From Cellulosimicrobium sp. CUA-896 (GTDB lineage: Bacteria > Actinomycetota > Actinomycetes > Actinomycetales > Cellulomonadaceae): a DNA stretch of 64,000 bases. The stretch spans positions 115,625 to 179,624 of the forward strand of contig NZ_MKKH01000022.1 of the NCBI RefSeq assembly GCF_001942335.1, written 5' to 3'. The notes beneath the pieces are model-generated. The model worked only from the letters and a program-made list of their open reading frames with translations. It searched no databases and was not told where the DNA came from. The position numbers and the translations under genes are program-made. Shown here in pieces: positions 1 through 9,062 of this stretch (position 1 is its first letter; each line of letters begins with the position of its first letter).

Positions 1-846
<846 letters not shown>

Positions 847-1002
847 TCGTGGCTCCTTCGTGGCGAGACGGTGGCACGGATGCCATGGTTCAGGGGGCTT
901 TCGCCCAGCGTACGCCGGGCAGGCGCGGGAGCCGACGAGGTCGGGCCCGGGCGGCGGGCCGCGGGGCGCGCCCGCCGTGACCAGCGCCGCCGCCCAGCAT
1001 AC

Positions 1003-1032
1003 CCCACATATCTTGACGTCAAGATATATGGG
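1003..1032. promoter_or_regulatory. Perfect 20-bp palindrome inside a 30-bp dyad, candidate operator of acnA
   Basis: Positions 1008-1027 read ATATCTTGACGTCAAGATAT, a perfect palindrome. After one mismatched pair it continues with CCCA/TGGG arms out to 1003 and 1032. It is AT-rich in GC-rich DNA and sits between the small gene at 1057-1266 and acnA. That geometry suits a homodimeric repressor. I cannot name the regulator: it is not a LexA, HrcA or DtxR/IdeR box as I know them. Confidence 0.75.
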
Positions 1033-1056
1033 TCCCACCCCCGGTGCGCCGGACCG

Positions 1057-1266
1057 TCACATGTCGCAGTCGCACAGCAGGTTGAGCTCGACCACCCGCT
1101 CGCCCTCGTCCGGGCGTGCCCACGCCTCGGCCTCCGCGCGCGAGGCGAACCGTCGGGGCGCGAGCCGCCCGTTCGCCATGAGCACGCTGACGCCGACGAT
1201 GTCCCGCACGTCCTCGACCTCGGCCGTCCCGTCTGGCCCCGGCGCGTCGTGCGCCCGCTCGTCCAT
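1057..1266 (-). CDS. Small conserved-type protein, 69 aa, unknown function
   Basis: An ATG at 1264-1266 is preceded by a GAGGGG ribosome site. The product is a compact acidic protein of 69 residues that ends with a Cys-Asp-Cys-Asp-Met tail. A segment VSVLMANGRLAPRRF followed by an Ala/Glu helix suggests a small folded domain, but I recognise no family. It lies between an RNA methyltransferase and acnA on the same strand, 124 bases after the methyltransferase stop. The CxC tail could bind metal, which is a guess. Coding is supported by the start context and a sensible composition. Confidence 0.6.
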   Translation of the reverse strand: MDERAHDAPGPDGTAEVEDVRDIVGVSVLMANGRLAPRRFASRAEAEAWARPDEGERVVELNLLCDCDM

Positions 1267-1367
1267 CGCTCGCCCCTCGCCGCCGGACCGTGCTCCGCGT
1301 CCCTCTCGTGCCCCTCGCCCCATCGTCGCCGCCGGCCCCGCGCGGCGCACGCGCTCGGCGCCCCGTC

Positions 1368-1399
1368 CAGCGCTCCGGTCAGCGCTCCGGTCAGCGCTC
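1368..1399. repeat. 12-bp tandem repeat over the methyltransferase stop codon
   Basis: The unit CAGCGCTCCGGT occurs twice in full (1368-1379, 1380-1391) and is followed by eight matching bases. The TGA stop of the methyltransferase (1391-1393) lies within it. It is probably a slippage product and I see no function. Confidence 0.7.
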
Positions 1400-2724
1400 G
1401 AGGACGGCGACGGCCTCCACGTGGTGCGTGTGCGGGAAGAGGTCGAGCCCGCGGACGTCGCGCAGCGCGTACCCGTGCCCGCCGAGGTAGCCGACGTCGC
1501 GCGCGAGGGCCGCCGGGTCGCACGCCACGTAGACGACGCGGGCCGGCGACGCGGCGGCGATCGCGTCCACCACCGCGCGACCGGCGCCCACCCGGGGCGG
1601 GTCGAGCACGACGACGTCCGCTCCCCCGCGCGCCACCGCCGCGGCGCCCTCCCCGCGGCCGGCGAGGACGTGCTCCACGGCGCCGTGGTGGAGCTCCACG
1701 GTCCCGAGCCCGTGGGCGTTGCGCCGCGCGTCGCGCACCGCGCGCTCGTCGCCCTCGACGGCGACCACGCGGCCGGAACCCCCGACCGCCGCGGCGAGCG
1801 GCAGCGTGAACAGTCCCGCGCCGCGTACAGGTCAAGCACGCGGGCGCCGTCGAGGTCGCCGGCCGCGGCGAGGACGGCCTCCGCGAGCGCCGTCGGCGCG
1901 CCGCGGTGCACCTGCCAGAAGCCCGCCGCCGCGACGCGGAAGGCGTGCTCGGCGCCGGCGACCTCGACCCGCTCGGCGACGCCGCGCCGTGCGTTGGGAC
2001 GGCGGTCGACCGATCCGCCGCGCCACGGCTCGCCGTCGACGAGGAGCAGGGGCGCGGACGCGCTCGGCGCCACGAGCTCGAGGCGCGTCCCCGCGCGCCA
2101 CCGCCGGGTCCAGACGCGCTCGCGCTCGGCCAGCGCGGCGACGTCGTCGGTCGCGAGCGGCATCGCGTCGAGCGGCACGACGTCGTGCGAGCGGTACCGG
2201 TGCATCCCGGCGCGGCCGGCGTCGTCGGCCACGAGGTCGATGCGCGTGCGGTAGCCGAGGCCGCCGCGCTCGTCGTCACCGGCGAGTCCGGCGACCTCGA
2301 GCCGCAGGCCCGGCTCGCCCGCGACGTCGACGCCGGCGAGGCGGCGCAGCTGCTCGGCGAGCACGTCGCGCTTCCACGTCCGCTGCGCGGGCAGCGCGAC
2401 GTGCGCCAGCTCGCCCCCGCCGACGCCCCCGGGTCCGGCCGCGGGCCACGCGCTCGGCACCCGGTCGGCGGACGCCTCGAGCACCTCGACGGCGTCGGCG
2501 CGCCAGAACTTCGCGCCCTCCGCACCCTCGGTGACGCGCGCGCGCACGCGCTCGCCGGGGAGCGCGTGCCGGACGAACACGACGCGCCCCTCGTGCCGCG
2601 CGACGCAGTGCCCGCCGTGGGCGACGGGACCGACCTCGAGCTCGATCTCGGCGTGGTCCGTGGCGTCGGGCCGCGGGGCGCGGCGGGCGGGGGCGGCGGA
2701 CCGGTCCTGCGGGGTGGAGGGCAT
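1391..2724 (-). CDS. Class I SAM-dependent RNA methyltransferase, TrmA/RlmD family (one frameshift)
   Basis: This family makes 5-methyluridine in tRNA or 23S rRNA. The N-terminus carries a TRAM-like RNA-binding region (EIELEVGPVAHGG to RARV). The catalytic half carries VLDLYA (SAM motif I), VVVLDPPR (motif IV) and YVACDPAALARD, which contains the catalytic cysteine. The reading frame breaks near 1821, where one G/C is missing inside the glycine-rich SAM motif. The product is about 444 aa after repair. No cluster-type cysteine set is visible in the N-terminal half, unlike Fe-S members such as E. coli RlmD. The start is ATG 2722-2724; a GTG 21 bases upstream is also possible. It follows the potassium transporter gene closely on the same strand. 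Confidence 0.88.
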
Positions 2725-2753
2725 GGTCCCCAGTATCGCGGACACGCCGCCCG

Positions 2754-4757
2754 TCAGGTCCCGGGGTAGCGCGGGCGGAAGCCCTCGCCCTCGAGCCCGG
2801 TGTGGCCCTGCGACGAGGAGAGCTGCCAGGGCACGGAGGCGACGACGACGCCGGGCGTGAACAGCAGGCGCCCCTTGAGCCGCAGCGCGCTCTGGTTGTG
2901 CAGGAGCTGCTCCCACCAGTGGCCCACGACGTACTCGGGGATGTACACGACGACGAGGTCGCGCGGGGACTCGCGGCGCACGGAGCGCACGTACTGCAGC
3001 ACGGGCCGCGTGATCTCGCGGAACGGCGAGTCCAGGACGCGCAGCGGGACGGGCAGGTCGAGGGCCTCCCACTCGCGCATGAGCTCGGTGACGTCCTCCG
3101 GGTCGACGCCGACGGTGACGGCCTCGATGACCGACGGGCGCGAGGCGCGGGCGTAGGCGAGGGCGCGCAGCGTCGGCTTGTGGATCTTCGACACGAGGAC
3201 CACGGCGTGCACGCGGCTCGGCAGGGCGCGCGCCTGCGCGACGTCGTCCCCGAGCGCGAGCTCCTCGCGCACCGTGTCGTAGTGGGTGCGCACGGCACGC
3301 ATGAGCACGAAGACGACGCCCATCGCGAGCAGCGCGATCCAGGCGCCGTGCGTGAACTTCGTGACGAGGACGATGACGAGCACCGATCCGGTCATCGCGA
3401 GGCCGACGGCGTTGACGACGCGCGAGCGCCGCATGCGCGCCCGTTCGCGGGGCTGGTGCTCGCGGCGCAGCGCGCGCGTCCAGTGCCGCACCATGCCCAG
3501 CTGCGAGAGCGTGAACGAGACGAACACGCCGACGATGTACAGCTGGATGAGGCGGGTGACCTCGGCGTCGAAGGCCCAGATGAGGACGATCGCCGCGACC
3601 GCGAGCGTGAGGATGCCGTTGGAGAACGCGAGCCGGTCCCCGCGCGTGTGGAGCTGGCGCGGCAGGTAGCCGTCCTTGGCGAGGATCGACCCGAGCACCG
3701 GGAAGCCGTTGAACGCCGTGTTGGCCGCGAGCACGAGGATGATGCCCGTGACGGCCGAGACGACGTAGAACGCGAGCGGGAAGCCGCTGAACACCGCCTC
3801 CGCGAGCTGGCCGATGACGGGGTGCTGCACGTAGTCCTCGGGCAGCGGCTCGCCGCCGGACGACAGCTGCAGGTGCGGGTCCTCGGCGTAGTGCACGCCG
3901 GTGGCCCGCGCCAGCAGCAGGATCGACAGGATCATCACGGCGGAGATGCCGCCGAGCAGGGCGAGCGTGGTGGCCGCGTTGCGCGACTTCGGCTTGCGGA
4001 AGGCGGGGACGCCGTTGCTGATCGCCTCGACGCCGGTGAGCGCCGCGCAGCCCGAGGCGAACGCCCGCGCGACGAGGAAGGCGCCGGCGATGCCCATGAG
4101 CCCCTGGTCGAACCCGTCCTGGGCGACGAGCTCGAAGTCGGCGCTCTCGGCCTGGGGCAGCGTGCCGGTGAGGTAGCGGAAGAAGCCCACGACCGCCGTC
4201 GTGCCGATGGCGAGCATGAACAGGTAGACGGGGACCGCGAAGAAGGTCCCGGACTCCTTCACCCCGCGCAGGTTCACGAGCGTGAGCAGCACGACGAGGG
4301 CGATGGCGAACGCCGCCTCGTGCCCGCGCAGCGCCGGGATCGCGCTGGCCGCGTACTGGGCGCCGGACGAGATCGACACGGCCACGGTGAGGACGTAGTC
4401 GACGAGCAGCGCGGAAGCCACCCCCACGCCCGCGCTCGGGCCGAGGTTGACCGTCGCGACCTCGTAGTCGCCCCCGCCCGACGGGTACGCGCGGACGTTC
4501 TGCCGGTAGGACGCCACGACGGTCAGCAGCACGACGACGACCGCGAGGCCCACCCACGGGGAGATCGTCGTCGCCGTCAGGCCCGCGATCGCGAGGGTGA
4601 GGAGGATCTCGTCCGGGGCGTAGGCGACCGACGAGAGCGCGTCCGAGGCGAACACCGGCAGCGCGAGGCGCTTGGGCAGCAGCGTGTGCCCCAGACGTTC
4701 GCTGCGGACCGGCCGCCCGACGAGCAGCCGCTTGGCGGCATCCGCGATCTCCGACAC
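2754..4757 (-). CDS. kimA: KimA-like potassium importer (APC/KUP superfamily), 667 aa
   Basis: The sequence matches the KimA type of high-affinity K+ importer closely along its length. It has SDALSSVAYAPDEI near residue 40, RAYPSGGGDYEVA, LLVDYVLTVAVSIS, ALTGVEAISN, LAANTAFNGFPVLG and TRGDRLAFSNG. About twelve membrane spans are followed by a cytoplasmic USP-like domain containing LLHNQSALRLKG. In Bacillus, KimA is shut by c-di-AMP bound to that domain. The start is GTG 4755-4757. A TAGCAT -10 box (4766-4771) only eight bases upstream suggests a leaderless message. It is divergent from two TrkA-type regulators, which supports a potassium role. Automatic annotation would likely call it a generic amino acid permease. 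Confidence 0.85.
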   Translation of the reverse strand: MSEIADAAKRLLVGRPVRSERLGHTLLPKRLALPVFASDALSSVAYAPDEILLTLAIAGLTATTISPWVGLAVVVVLLTVVASYRQNVRAYPSGGGDYEVATVNLGPSAGVGVASALLVDYVLTVAVSISSGAQYAASAIPALRGHEAAFAIALVVLLTLVNLRGVKESGTFFAVPVYLFMLAIGTTAVVGFFRYLTGTLPQAESADFELVAQDGFDQGLMGIAGAFLVARAFASGCAALTGVEAISNGVPAFRKPKSRNAATTLALLGGISAVMILSILLLARATGVHYAEDPHLQLSSGGEPLPEDYVQHPVIGQLAEAVFSGFPLAFYVVSAVTGIILVLAANTAFNGFPVLGSILAKDGYLPRQLHTRGDRLAFSNGILTLAVAAIVLIWAFDAEVTRLIQLYIVGVFVSFTLSQLGMVRHWTRALRREHQPRERARMRRSRVVNAVGLAMTGSVLVIVLVTKFTHGAWIALLAMGVVFVLMRAVRTHYDTVREELALGDDVAQARALPSRVHAVVLVSKIHKPTLRALAYARASRPSVIEAVTVGVDPEDVTELMREWEALDLPVPLRVLDSPFREITRPVLQYVRSVRRESPRDLVVVYIPEYVVGHWWEQLLHNQSALRLKGRLLFTPGVVVASVPWQLSSSQGHTGLEGEGFRPRYPGT

Positions 4758-4765
4758 GAGGCCTC

Positions 4766-4771
4766 ATGCTA
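4766..4771 (-). promoter_or_regulatory. Predicted -10 box of the KimA-like gene
   Basis: The minus strand reads TAGCAT and ends eight bases before the GTG at 4757, the spacing expected of a leaderless actinobacterial transcript. A weak GAGG lies between them, so ordinary initiation is not excluded. Confidence 0.45.
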
Positions 4772-4833
4772 TGCCCGCCGCGCCGCGTCCGCGCCGGGGC
4801 GCGCGGTCCTTCGGCGCGGAGGCCGGGATGCGG

Positions 4834-4839
4834 TATAGC
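4834..4839 (+). promoter_or_regulatory. Predicted -10 box of ceoB (leaderless start)
   Basis: TATAGC lies nine bases before the GTG at 4849 and there is no ribosome site between them. The transcript would begin at or near the start codon. Confidence 0.5.
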
Positions 4840-4848
4840 GTTCGGTGC

Positions 4849-5516
4849 GTGCACTTCGTGATCATGGGCTGCGGCCGCGTCGGGGCCACGCTCGCCCAGT
4901 CGCTCGAGGGCAGCGGCCACTCGGTGGCGGTCGTCGACCAGAACCCGGACGCGTTCCGGCGCCTGCCCGGGGAGTTCACGGGCAAGAAGGTGACCGGCGT
5001 CGGCTTCGACCGGGACACGCTCGTGCAGGCCGGCATCGAGGACGCCTACGCGTTCGCGGCGGTGTCGGACGGCGACAACTCGAACATCCTCTCCGCCCGC
5101 GTGGTGCGCGAGACGTACGGGGTCGAGAAGGTGGTGGCGCGCATCTACGACCCGCAGCGCGCGGAGATCTACCAGCGGCTCGGCATCCCGACCGTCGCCA
5201 CGGTGCGCTGGACGGCGGACCAGGTGCTGCGCCGCATGCTGCCGCTCGGCGCGACGGACGAGTACCGGGACCCGTCCGGGCGGGTCCGTCTCGCCCAGGT
5301 CGACTTCCACCCCGGCTGGGTGGGGCGCACGGTGCGCGCGATCGAGCAGGCGACCGGCGCCCGGGTGGCGTTCGTCAGCCGGTTCGGCGACGGCACGCTG
5401 GTCACGGACCGCACGGTGCTGCAGGAGAACGACGTGCTCCACGTGCTCATGGGGTCCGAGGAGGCGCCCGCGGTCGAGCGGCTCCTCACGCGGGCGCCCG
5501 GACGGAGGCGGACTGA
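4849..5516 (+). CDS. ceoB: TrkA/CeoB-type potassium channel regulator (C-terminal frameshift)
   Basis: A cytoplasmic NAD-binding RCK protein. FVIMGCGRVGATLA at the N-terminus is the Rossmann nucleotide loop. A TrkA-C domain follows from about residue 135 (RLAQVDFHPGWVGRTV to NDVLHVLMG). The GTG at 4849 is chosen because the Rossmann strand begins there. The frame that encodes the whole protein lacks a stop and would run over ceoC. Adding one base near 5502 gives a normal ending (Thr-Glu-Ala-Asp, TGA at 5514-5516) that overlaps the ceoC ATG as TGATG. The product is about 222 aa. The neighbouring KimA-like gene suggests it gates K+ uptake. Confidence 0.85.
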
Positions 5517-6298
5517 TGCGGGTCGTCATCGCCGGGGCCGGCTCCGTCGGCCGGTCCATCGCGCGCGAGCTGCTCAGCCACGACCACGAGGTCATGCTCA
5601 TCGACAAGCAGCCCGCGGCCATGCGCGTGGCGCAGGTCGCCGACGCCGACTGGCTGCTCGCCGACGCGTGCGAGCTGTCCTCGCTCGGGGAGGCGAAGGT
5701 CGACGAGTGCGACGTCATCGTCGCCGCGACCGGCGACGACAAGGTGAACCTCGTGGTCTCGCTGCTCGCGAAGACCGAGTTCGGGGTGCCGCGCACGGTG
5801 GCGCGGGTGAACAACCCGAAGAACGAGTGGATGTTCGACGAGTCGTGGGGCGTCGACGTCGCGGTGTCCACCCCGCGGATCATGACCGCGATGGTCGAGG
5901 AGGCCGTCGCCGTCGGCGACCTCGTGCGGATCTTCACGTTCCACCAGTCGGGTGCCGACATCCTGGAGGTCACCCTGCCCGCGTCCTCGCCCCTCGTCGG
6001 GCGCCGCGTCGGCGCGGTGGAGTGGCCGGCGGACACGGTGCTGGCGGCCGTCGTGCGCGGCACGCGACCCATGGCGCCCACCGGGGACGACACGCTCGAG
6101 GCGGGCGACGAGCTGCTGCTCGTGACGGGCAACGAGGCCGACGAGGAGGCGCTGGCGCGCCTGCTCGTCACGCCGCCGGACGGCGACGTCGACGCGCGCG
6201 GCGTCGCGACCGTGCTGCCTCCCGCCGACGACGGCGGTGTCCCGCTGCCGCCCGCGTTCGACGAGGCCGTCGACGGTCCGGAGGAGGACGAGCGCTGA
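5516..6298 (+). CDS. ceoC: TrkA/CeoC-type potassium regulator, 260 aa
   Basis: The second RCK protein of the pair. MRVVIAGAGSVGRSIA is the dinucleotide-binding loop, VIVAATGDDKVNLV is the second half of the fold, and a TrkA-C domain spans roughly residues 140-220 (ADILEVTLPASSPLVGRRV). An acidic tail of about 35 residues follows. The gene overlaps ceoB by one base, so the two are almost surely translated together. CeoB/CeoC pairs occur in actinobacteria without an adjacent TrkH-type channel. Here the only nearby candidate for the membrane part is the divergent KimA-like protein. Confidence 0.9.
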   Translation: MRVVIAGAGSVGRSIARELLSHDHEVMLIDKQPAAMRVAQVADADWLLADACELSSLGEAKVDECDVIVAATGDDKVNLVVSLLAKTEFGVPRTVARVNNPKNEWMFDESWGVDVAVSTPRIMTAMVEEAVAVGDLVRIFTFHQSGADILEVTLPASSPLVGRRVGAVEWPADTVLAAVVRGTRPMAPTGDDTLEAGDELLLVTGNEADEEALARLLVTPPDGDVDARGVATVLPPADDGGVPLPPAFDEAVDGPEEDER

Positions 6299-6301
6299 CG
6301 G

Positions 6302-7123
6302 TCAGGCGTGGCGGCGCCGCACCAGCACCCACGTGAGCCACAGCACGAGCGCCCACAGCGGCAGGCCCATGACGAGGCGTGCGGTGCCGAGCCACCCCAC
6401 GGACCCCTCGAGGTAGAGGGGCACCTGCACGGCCAGGCGCGCGGCGAACAGCCCCACCCACAGCCAGGTCGCGGCGGCGTAGCGGCGCAGGAGCGTCCGG
6501 TCGGAGCGCCACGCGCGCGCCCACCGCGCGAACGCCCCCGGCTCCGGGGACCGTGCCGCCGCGTCCTCGGAGGACGCCGTGCCGACGCCGAACCCGCTGC
6601 GCAGGCCCTCGACGACCAGGCCCACGAGCGGCCAGCGCACGGCGAGCGAGACGAGCAGCGCGACGAGGTAGGCGGCGTTGGTCCACAGGCCCCACGCGAA
6701 GTAGTCCTGCGCCTCGCCCGAGCGCCACGCCCACACGACGCCGATCGCCACGCCGAGCAGGCCGCCGAGCGCCTGGGTGAGCGGGGTGCGCTGCACGAGA
6801 CGGGCCGCGACCGCGACGAGCGCGACGGCGACCGACGCCACGAGCGACCACGTCAGGTCGGTCGTCGCGACGAAGGCGACGACGAACACCAGGCCCGGGG
6901 CCACCGACTCGACCAGGCCGCGGACACCGCCCACGGCCTCGGCGACGGAGAACTGCTCCCCGGCGAGCGCACGCACGCCCCGCGCGGTGCCGTTCTCGGG
7001 CGCCGCGACGTCGTCGACCGCCGTCTCCACGCCCTCGACCTCGGGCCGCGCGTCGTGCGCGCCGCCGTCACGGGGCGCGCCGTGCGCCCCGTCGCCGGTG
7101 CCGGGCGTCGTGCTGCTCGTCAT
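6302..7123 (-). CDS. DUF3159 membrane protein, 273 aa
   Basis: A predicted membrane protein of the actinobacterial DUF3159 family. About 65 hydrophilic residues precede some six transmembrane helices (residues 70 to 268). The recognisable features are FSVAEAVGGVRGLVES just before the first helix, RTPLTQALGG, and YFAWGLWTNAAYL. It ends with a basic Arg-Arg-Arg-His-Ala tail. The function is unknown. It is convergent with ceoC, with only a few bases between the stops. It probably follows the OB-fold gene in one transcript, because the order DUF3710, OB-fold, DUF3159 recurs in related genomes (from memory). Confidence 0.85.
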   Translation of the reverse strand: MTSSTTPGTGDGAHGAPRDGGAHDARPEVEGVETAVDDVAAPENGTARGVRALAGEQFSVAEAVGGVRGLVESVAPGLVFVVAFVATTDLTWSLVASVAVALVAVAARLVQRTPLTQALGGLLGVAIGVVWAWRSGEAQDYFAWGLWTNAAYLVALLVSLAVRWPLVGLVVEGLRSGFGVGTASSEDAAARSPEPGAFARWARAWRSDRTLLRRYAAATWLWVGLFAARLAVQVPLYLEGSVGWLGTARLVMGLPLWALVLWLTWVLVRRRHA

Positions 7124-7209
7124 GGTGCGGTGTCCTCGCAGGGGTCAGGGAGCGGGTCGAGGGGCGGCCCGGCGGCACCGCCGCCGGGGCGCCCGCAGGG
7201 ACGGACGCG

Positions 7210-7584
7210 TCACTCGCCGGGGCGCGGGAGCAGCTCGTAGCGCGGGTTGAACATGGTGCGCCGGCCGTCCACGTCGCACACCAGGCCCTCGACGAGGGCT
7301 CGTCGCCCCGGCTCGACGCCCGCGATGCGCCGGCGACCCAGCCACACGAGGTCGATCGTGCCCGAGCCGTCGAACAGCTCCACCTCGACGGTGGGGACGC
7401 CCTCGCGCGGCCGCAGCACCACGGAGCGCAGCACGCCCGTCACGCGGGCGCGGCGACGGTTCGGCAGCTCCGAGACCGCACGGCAGCCGGCCTGACGGGC
7501 CGCCTCCGTCCGTTCCTCGACGGCGGCGACCTCGTCCTGGGACGCGAGCGCCGCGTGCCAGGCGTCGCGCAGGGTAGGGCTCAC
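7210..7584 (-). CDS. OB-fold nucleic-acid-binding protein, 124 aa
   Basis: A single OB-fold (tRNA-anticodon type) occupies residues 45 to 115: RARVTGVLRSVVLRP, then VEVELFDGSGTIDLVWLGRR, then VEGLVCDVDGRRTMFNPRYEL. The partner nucleic acid is unknown. The GTG at 7582-7584 overlaps the end of the DUF3710 gene by a base or two, so the genes are coupled. Actinobacteria keep this small gene between DUF3710 and DUF3159. Confidence 0.85.
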   Translation of the reverse strand: MSPTLRDAWHAALASQDEVAAVEERTEAARQAGCRAVSELPNRRRARVTGVLRSVVLRPREGVPTVEVELFDGSGTIDLVWLGRRRIAGVEPGRRALVEGLVCDVDGRRTMFNPRYELLPRPGE

Positions 7585-7585
7585 G

Positions 7586-8322
7586 TCAGCGGATCTCCGT
7601 GATCTCGGGCCCGCGGGTGAGCGGGTCGAACGACGGTGTCTCGGGGCCGGTCGGCGCGGCGGCCGCCGGCGCCGGTGCCTTGCCCGGCAGGTGCAGCGTG
7701 AGCAGGTCGCGGGGCGGACGGGGGCTCTGGTCGCGCACCACGACGATGTTGGCGAACACCGACTCGAGCAGGCGCGCCTCCTGCGGGTCCACGGCCGCCT
7801 TGCCGGTCAGCACGCCGCGCAGGAACCAGCGCGGTCCGTCGACCCCGACGAAGCGCGCGGGGCGCACGCCGGTCCGGCCGTCGGGCGCCTGCGCGGGGAT
7901 GCGGGCGATGAGCTCGCGCCCGAACGTGCCCGGCACGTCGTCCACGGTGCCGCCCTGCTTGGTGACGGACGCCGCGATCTCGCCCCGGATCTCGTCCCAG
8001 ATGCCGTCGGTGCGCGGCGCGGCGAAGGCCTGCACCTGCAGGCCCGAGCCCGCGACGGCGCACGCGACACCGGTGATCCGCTGCGTCTTCTTGTCGACCT
8101 CCATGCGCAGCTCCATCCCGGGGACGCCGGGCAGCCACACGGCACCGAGGTCAAGACGGGGACCGCGCTCGGGGACCTGCGACGAGTCGTACGGCCCCCG
8201 CGCAGCACCGGACGCGCCGTCCTGCGCTGCCGCGGCCGCCTCGGGCGTCGTGGTCCCCTCGGCGTCGGGCGCGGCGAGGACTCGTCCGGCTGCGACGACC
8301 TGGAGCGACGGAACAGACCCAC
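7586..8322 (-). CDS. DUF3710 domain protein, about 245 aa (one frameshift)
   Basis: A family of unknown function. The N-terminus begins [14 protein letters not shown], the usual basic opening. It then passes through an Ala/Asp-rich linker into the domain ([68 protein letters not shown]). The start is GTG 8320-8322 behind GAAGGAG. The frame of the first 17 residues and that of the domain differ by one base; a missing base near 8278 explains it. Without that correction the domain frame runs without a stop back into dut. The C-terminal 35 residues are a Pro/Ala/Thr tail. Confidence 0.85.
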
Positions 8323-8462
8323 GAAAGAGCTCCTTCACCTGCCCGAGCGGCTGCCCGGGACTCCTGCCGGGGCGCTCGCCCCGTCCTTCCACACTAGCCC
8401 CCGCGCGGCGTGACGAGCGCCACGTGCTCAGCGCGCCCGGCGGCCGGGCGCGACCACGCCCG

Positions 8463-8938
8463 TCAGGGTGCGGCGGACCAGCCGCCGCTGGACCCGAACC
8501 CGCCCTCCCCGCGGCCGGAGCCGGCAGACGCTCCGCCTGCAGGAACCGCGCCCGCTCCACCTTCTGCACCACGAGCTGCGCGACGCGGTCGCCGCGGCGC
8601 AGGGCCACCGGCTGCGTCGCGTCCGTGTTGAGCAGCGTCACCTTGATCTCGCCCCGGTAGCCCGCGTCGACGGTGCCGGGGGCGTTGACGACCGTGAGGC
8701 CGTGCCGCGCCGCGAGCCCCGAGCGCGGGTGGACGAACGCGGCGTAGCCGTCCGGCAGCGCGATCGCGACGCCCGTCGGCACGACGGCGCGCTCCCCGGG
8801 GGCCAGTTCGACGTCGACGGTGGTCACCAGGTCGGCGCCGGCGTCGCCGGGGTGGGCGTACGCCGGGAGGGGCACGTCGTCGAGGAGGGTGATGAGGACG
8901 TCGACGTCCCCGGCCGGGGGCTGCTGGTCGGTGGGCAC
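8463..8938 (-). CDS. dut: dUTP diphosphatase (frameshift near C-terminus)
   Basis: Trimeric dUTPase hydrolyses dUTP to dUMP, keeping uracil out of DNA and supplying thymidylate synthesis. The motifs are in order: [10 protein letters not shown] (motif 1), [11 protein letters not shown] (2), [16 protein letters not shown] (3) and [15 protein letters not shown] (4). The glycine-rich motif 5 ([12 protein letters not shown]), which closes over the active site, lies in another frame. One base missing near 8515 restores it, giving about 158 aa ending at TGA 8463-8465. The start is GTG 8936-8938 with no ribosome site, so it is probably leaderless. It is divergent from the DUF3093 gene. Confidence 0.92.
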
Positions 8939-9062
8939 CGGTCGAGCCTAGTCGGCGCCCCGACCCGGAGCGAGCAGCCTCCGCGCCGGGCGGGCGCGGA
9001 CGGGCGACCGCGGACGGGCGCACCCCGGCGAGCGGTCCCGCGCGGGCTGGGATGATGGAGCC

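Noticed and set aside
4758..4848. A c-di-AMP (ydaO-type) riboswitch controlling the KimA-like gene
   Set aside because: The 91-base divergent gap is too short and both promoters appear leaderless, leaving no room for the aptamer.
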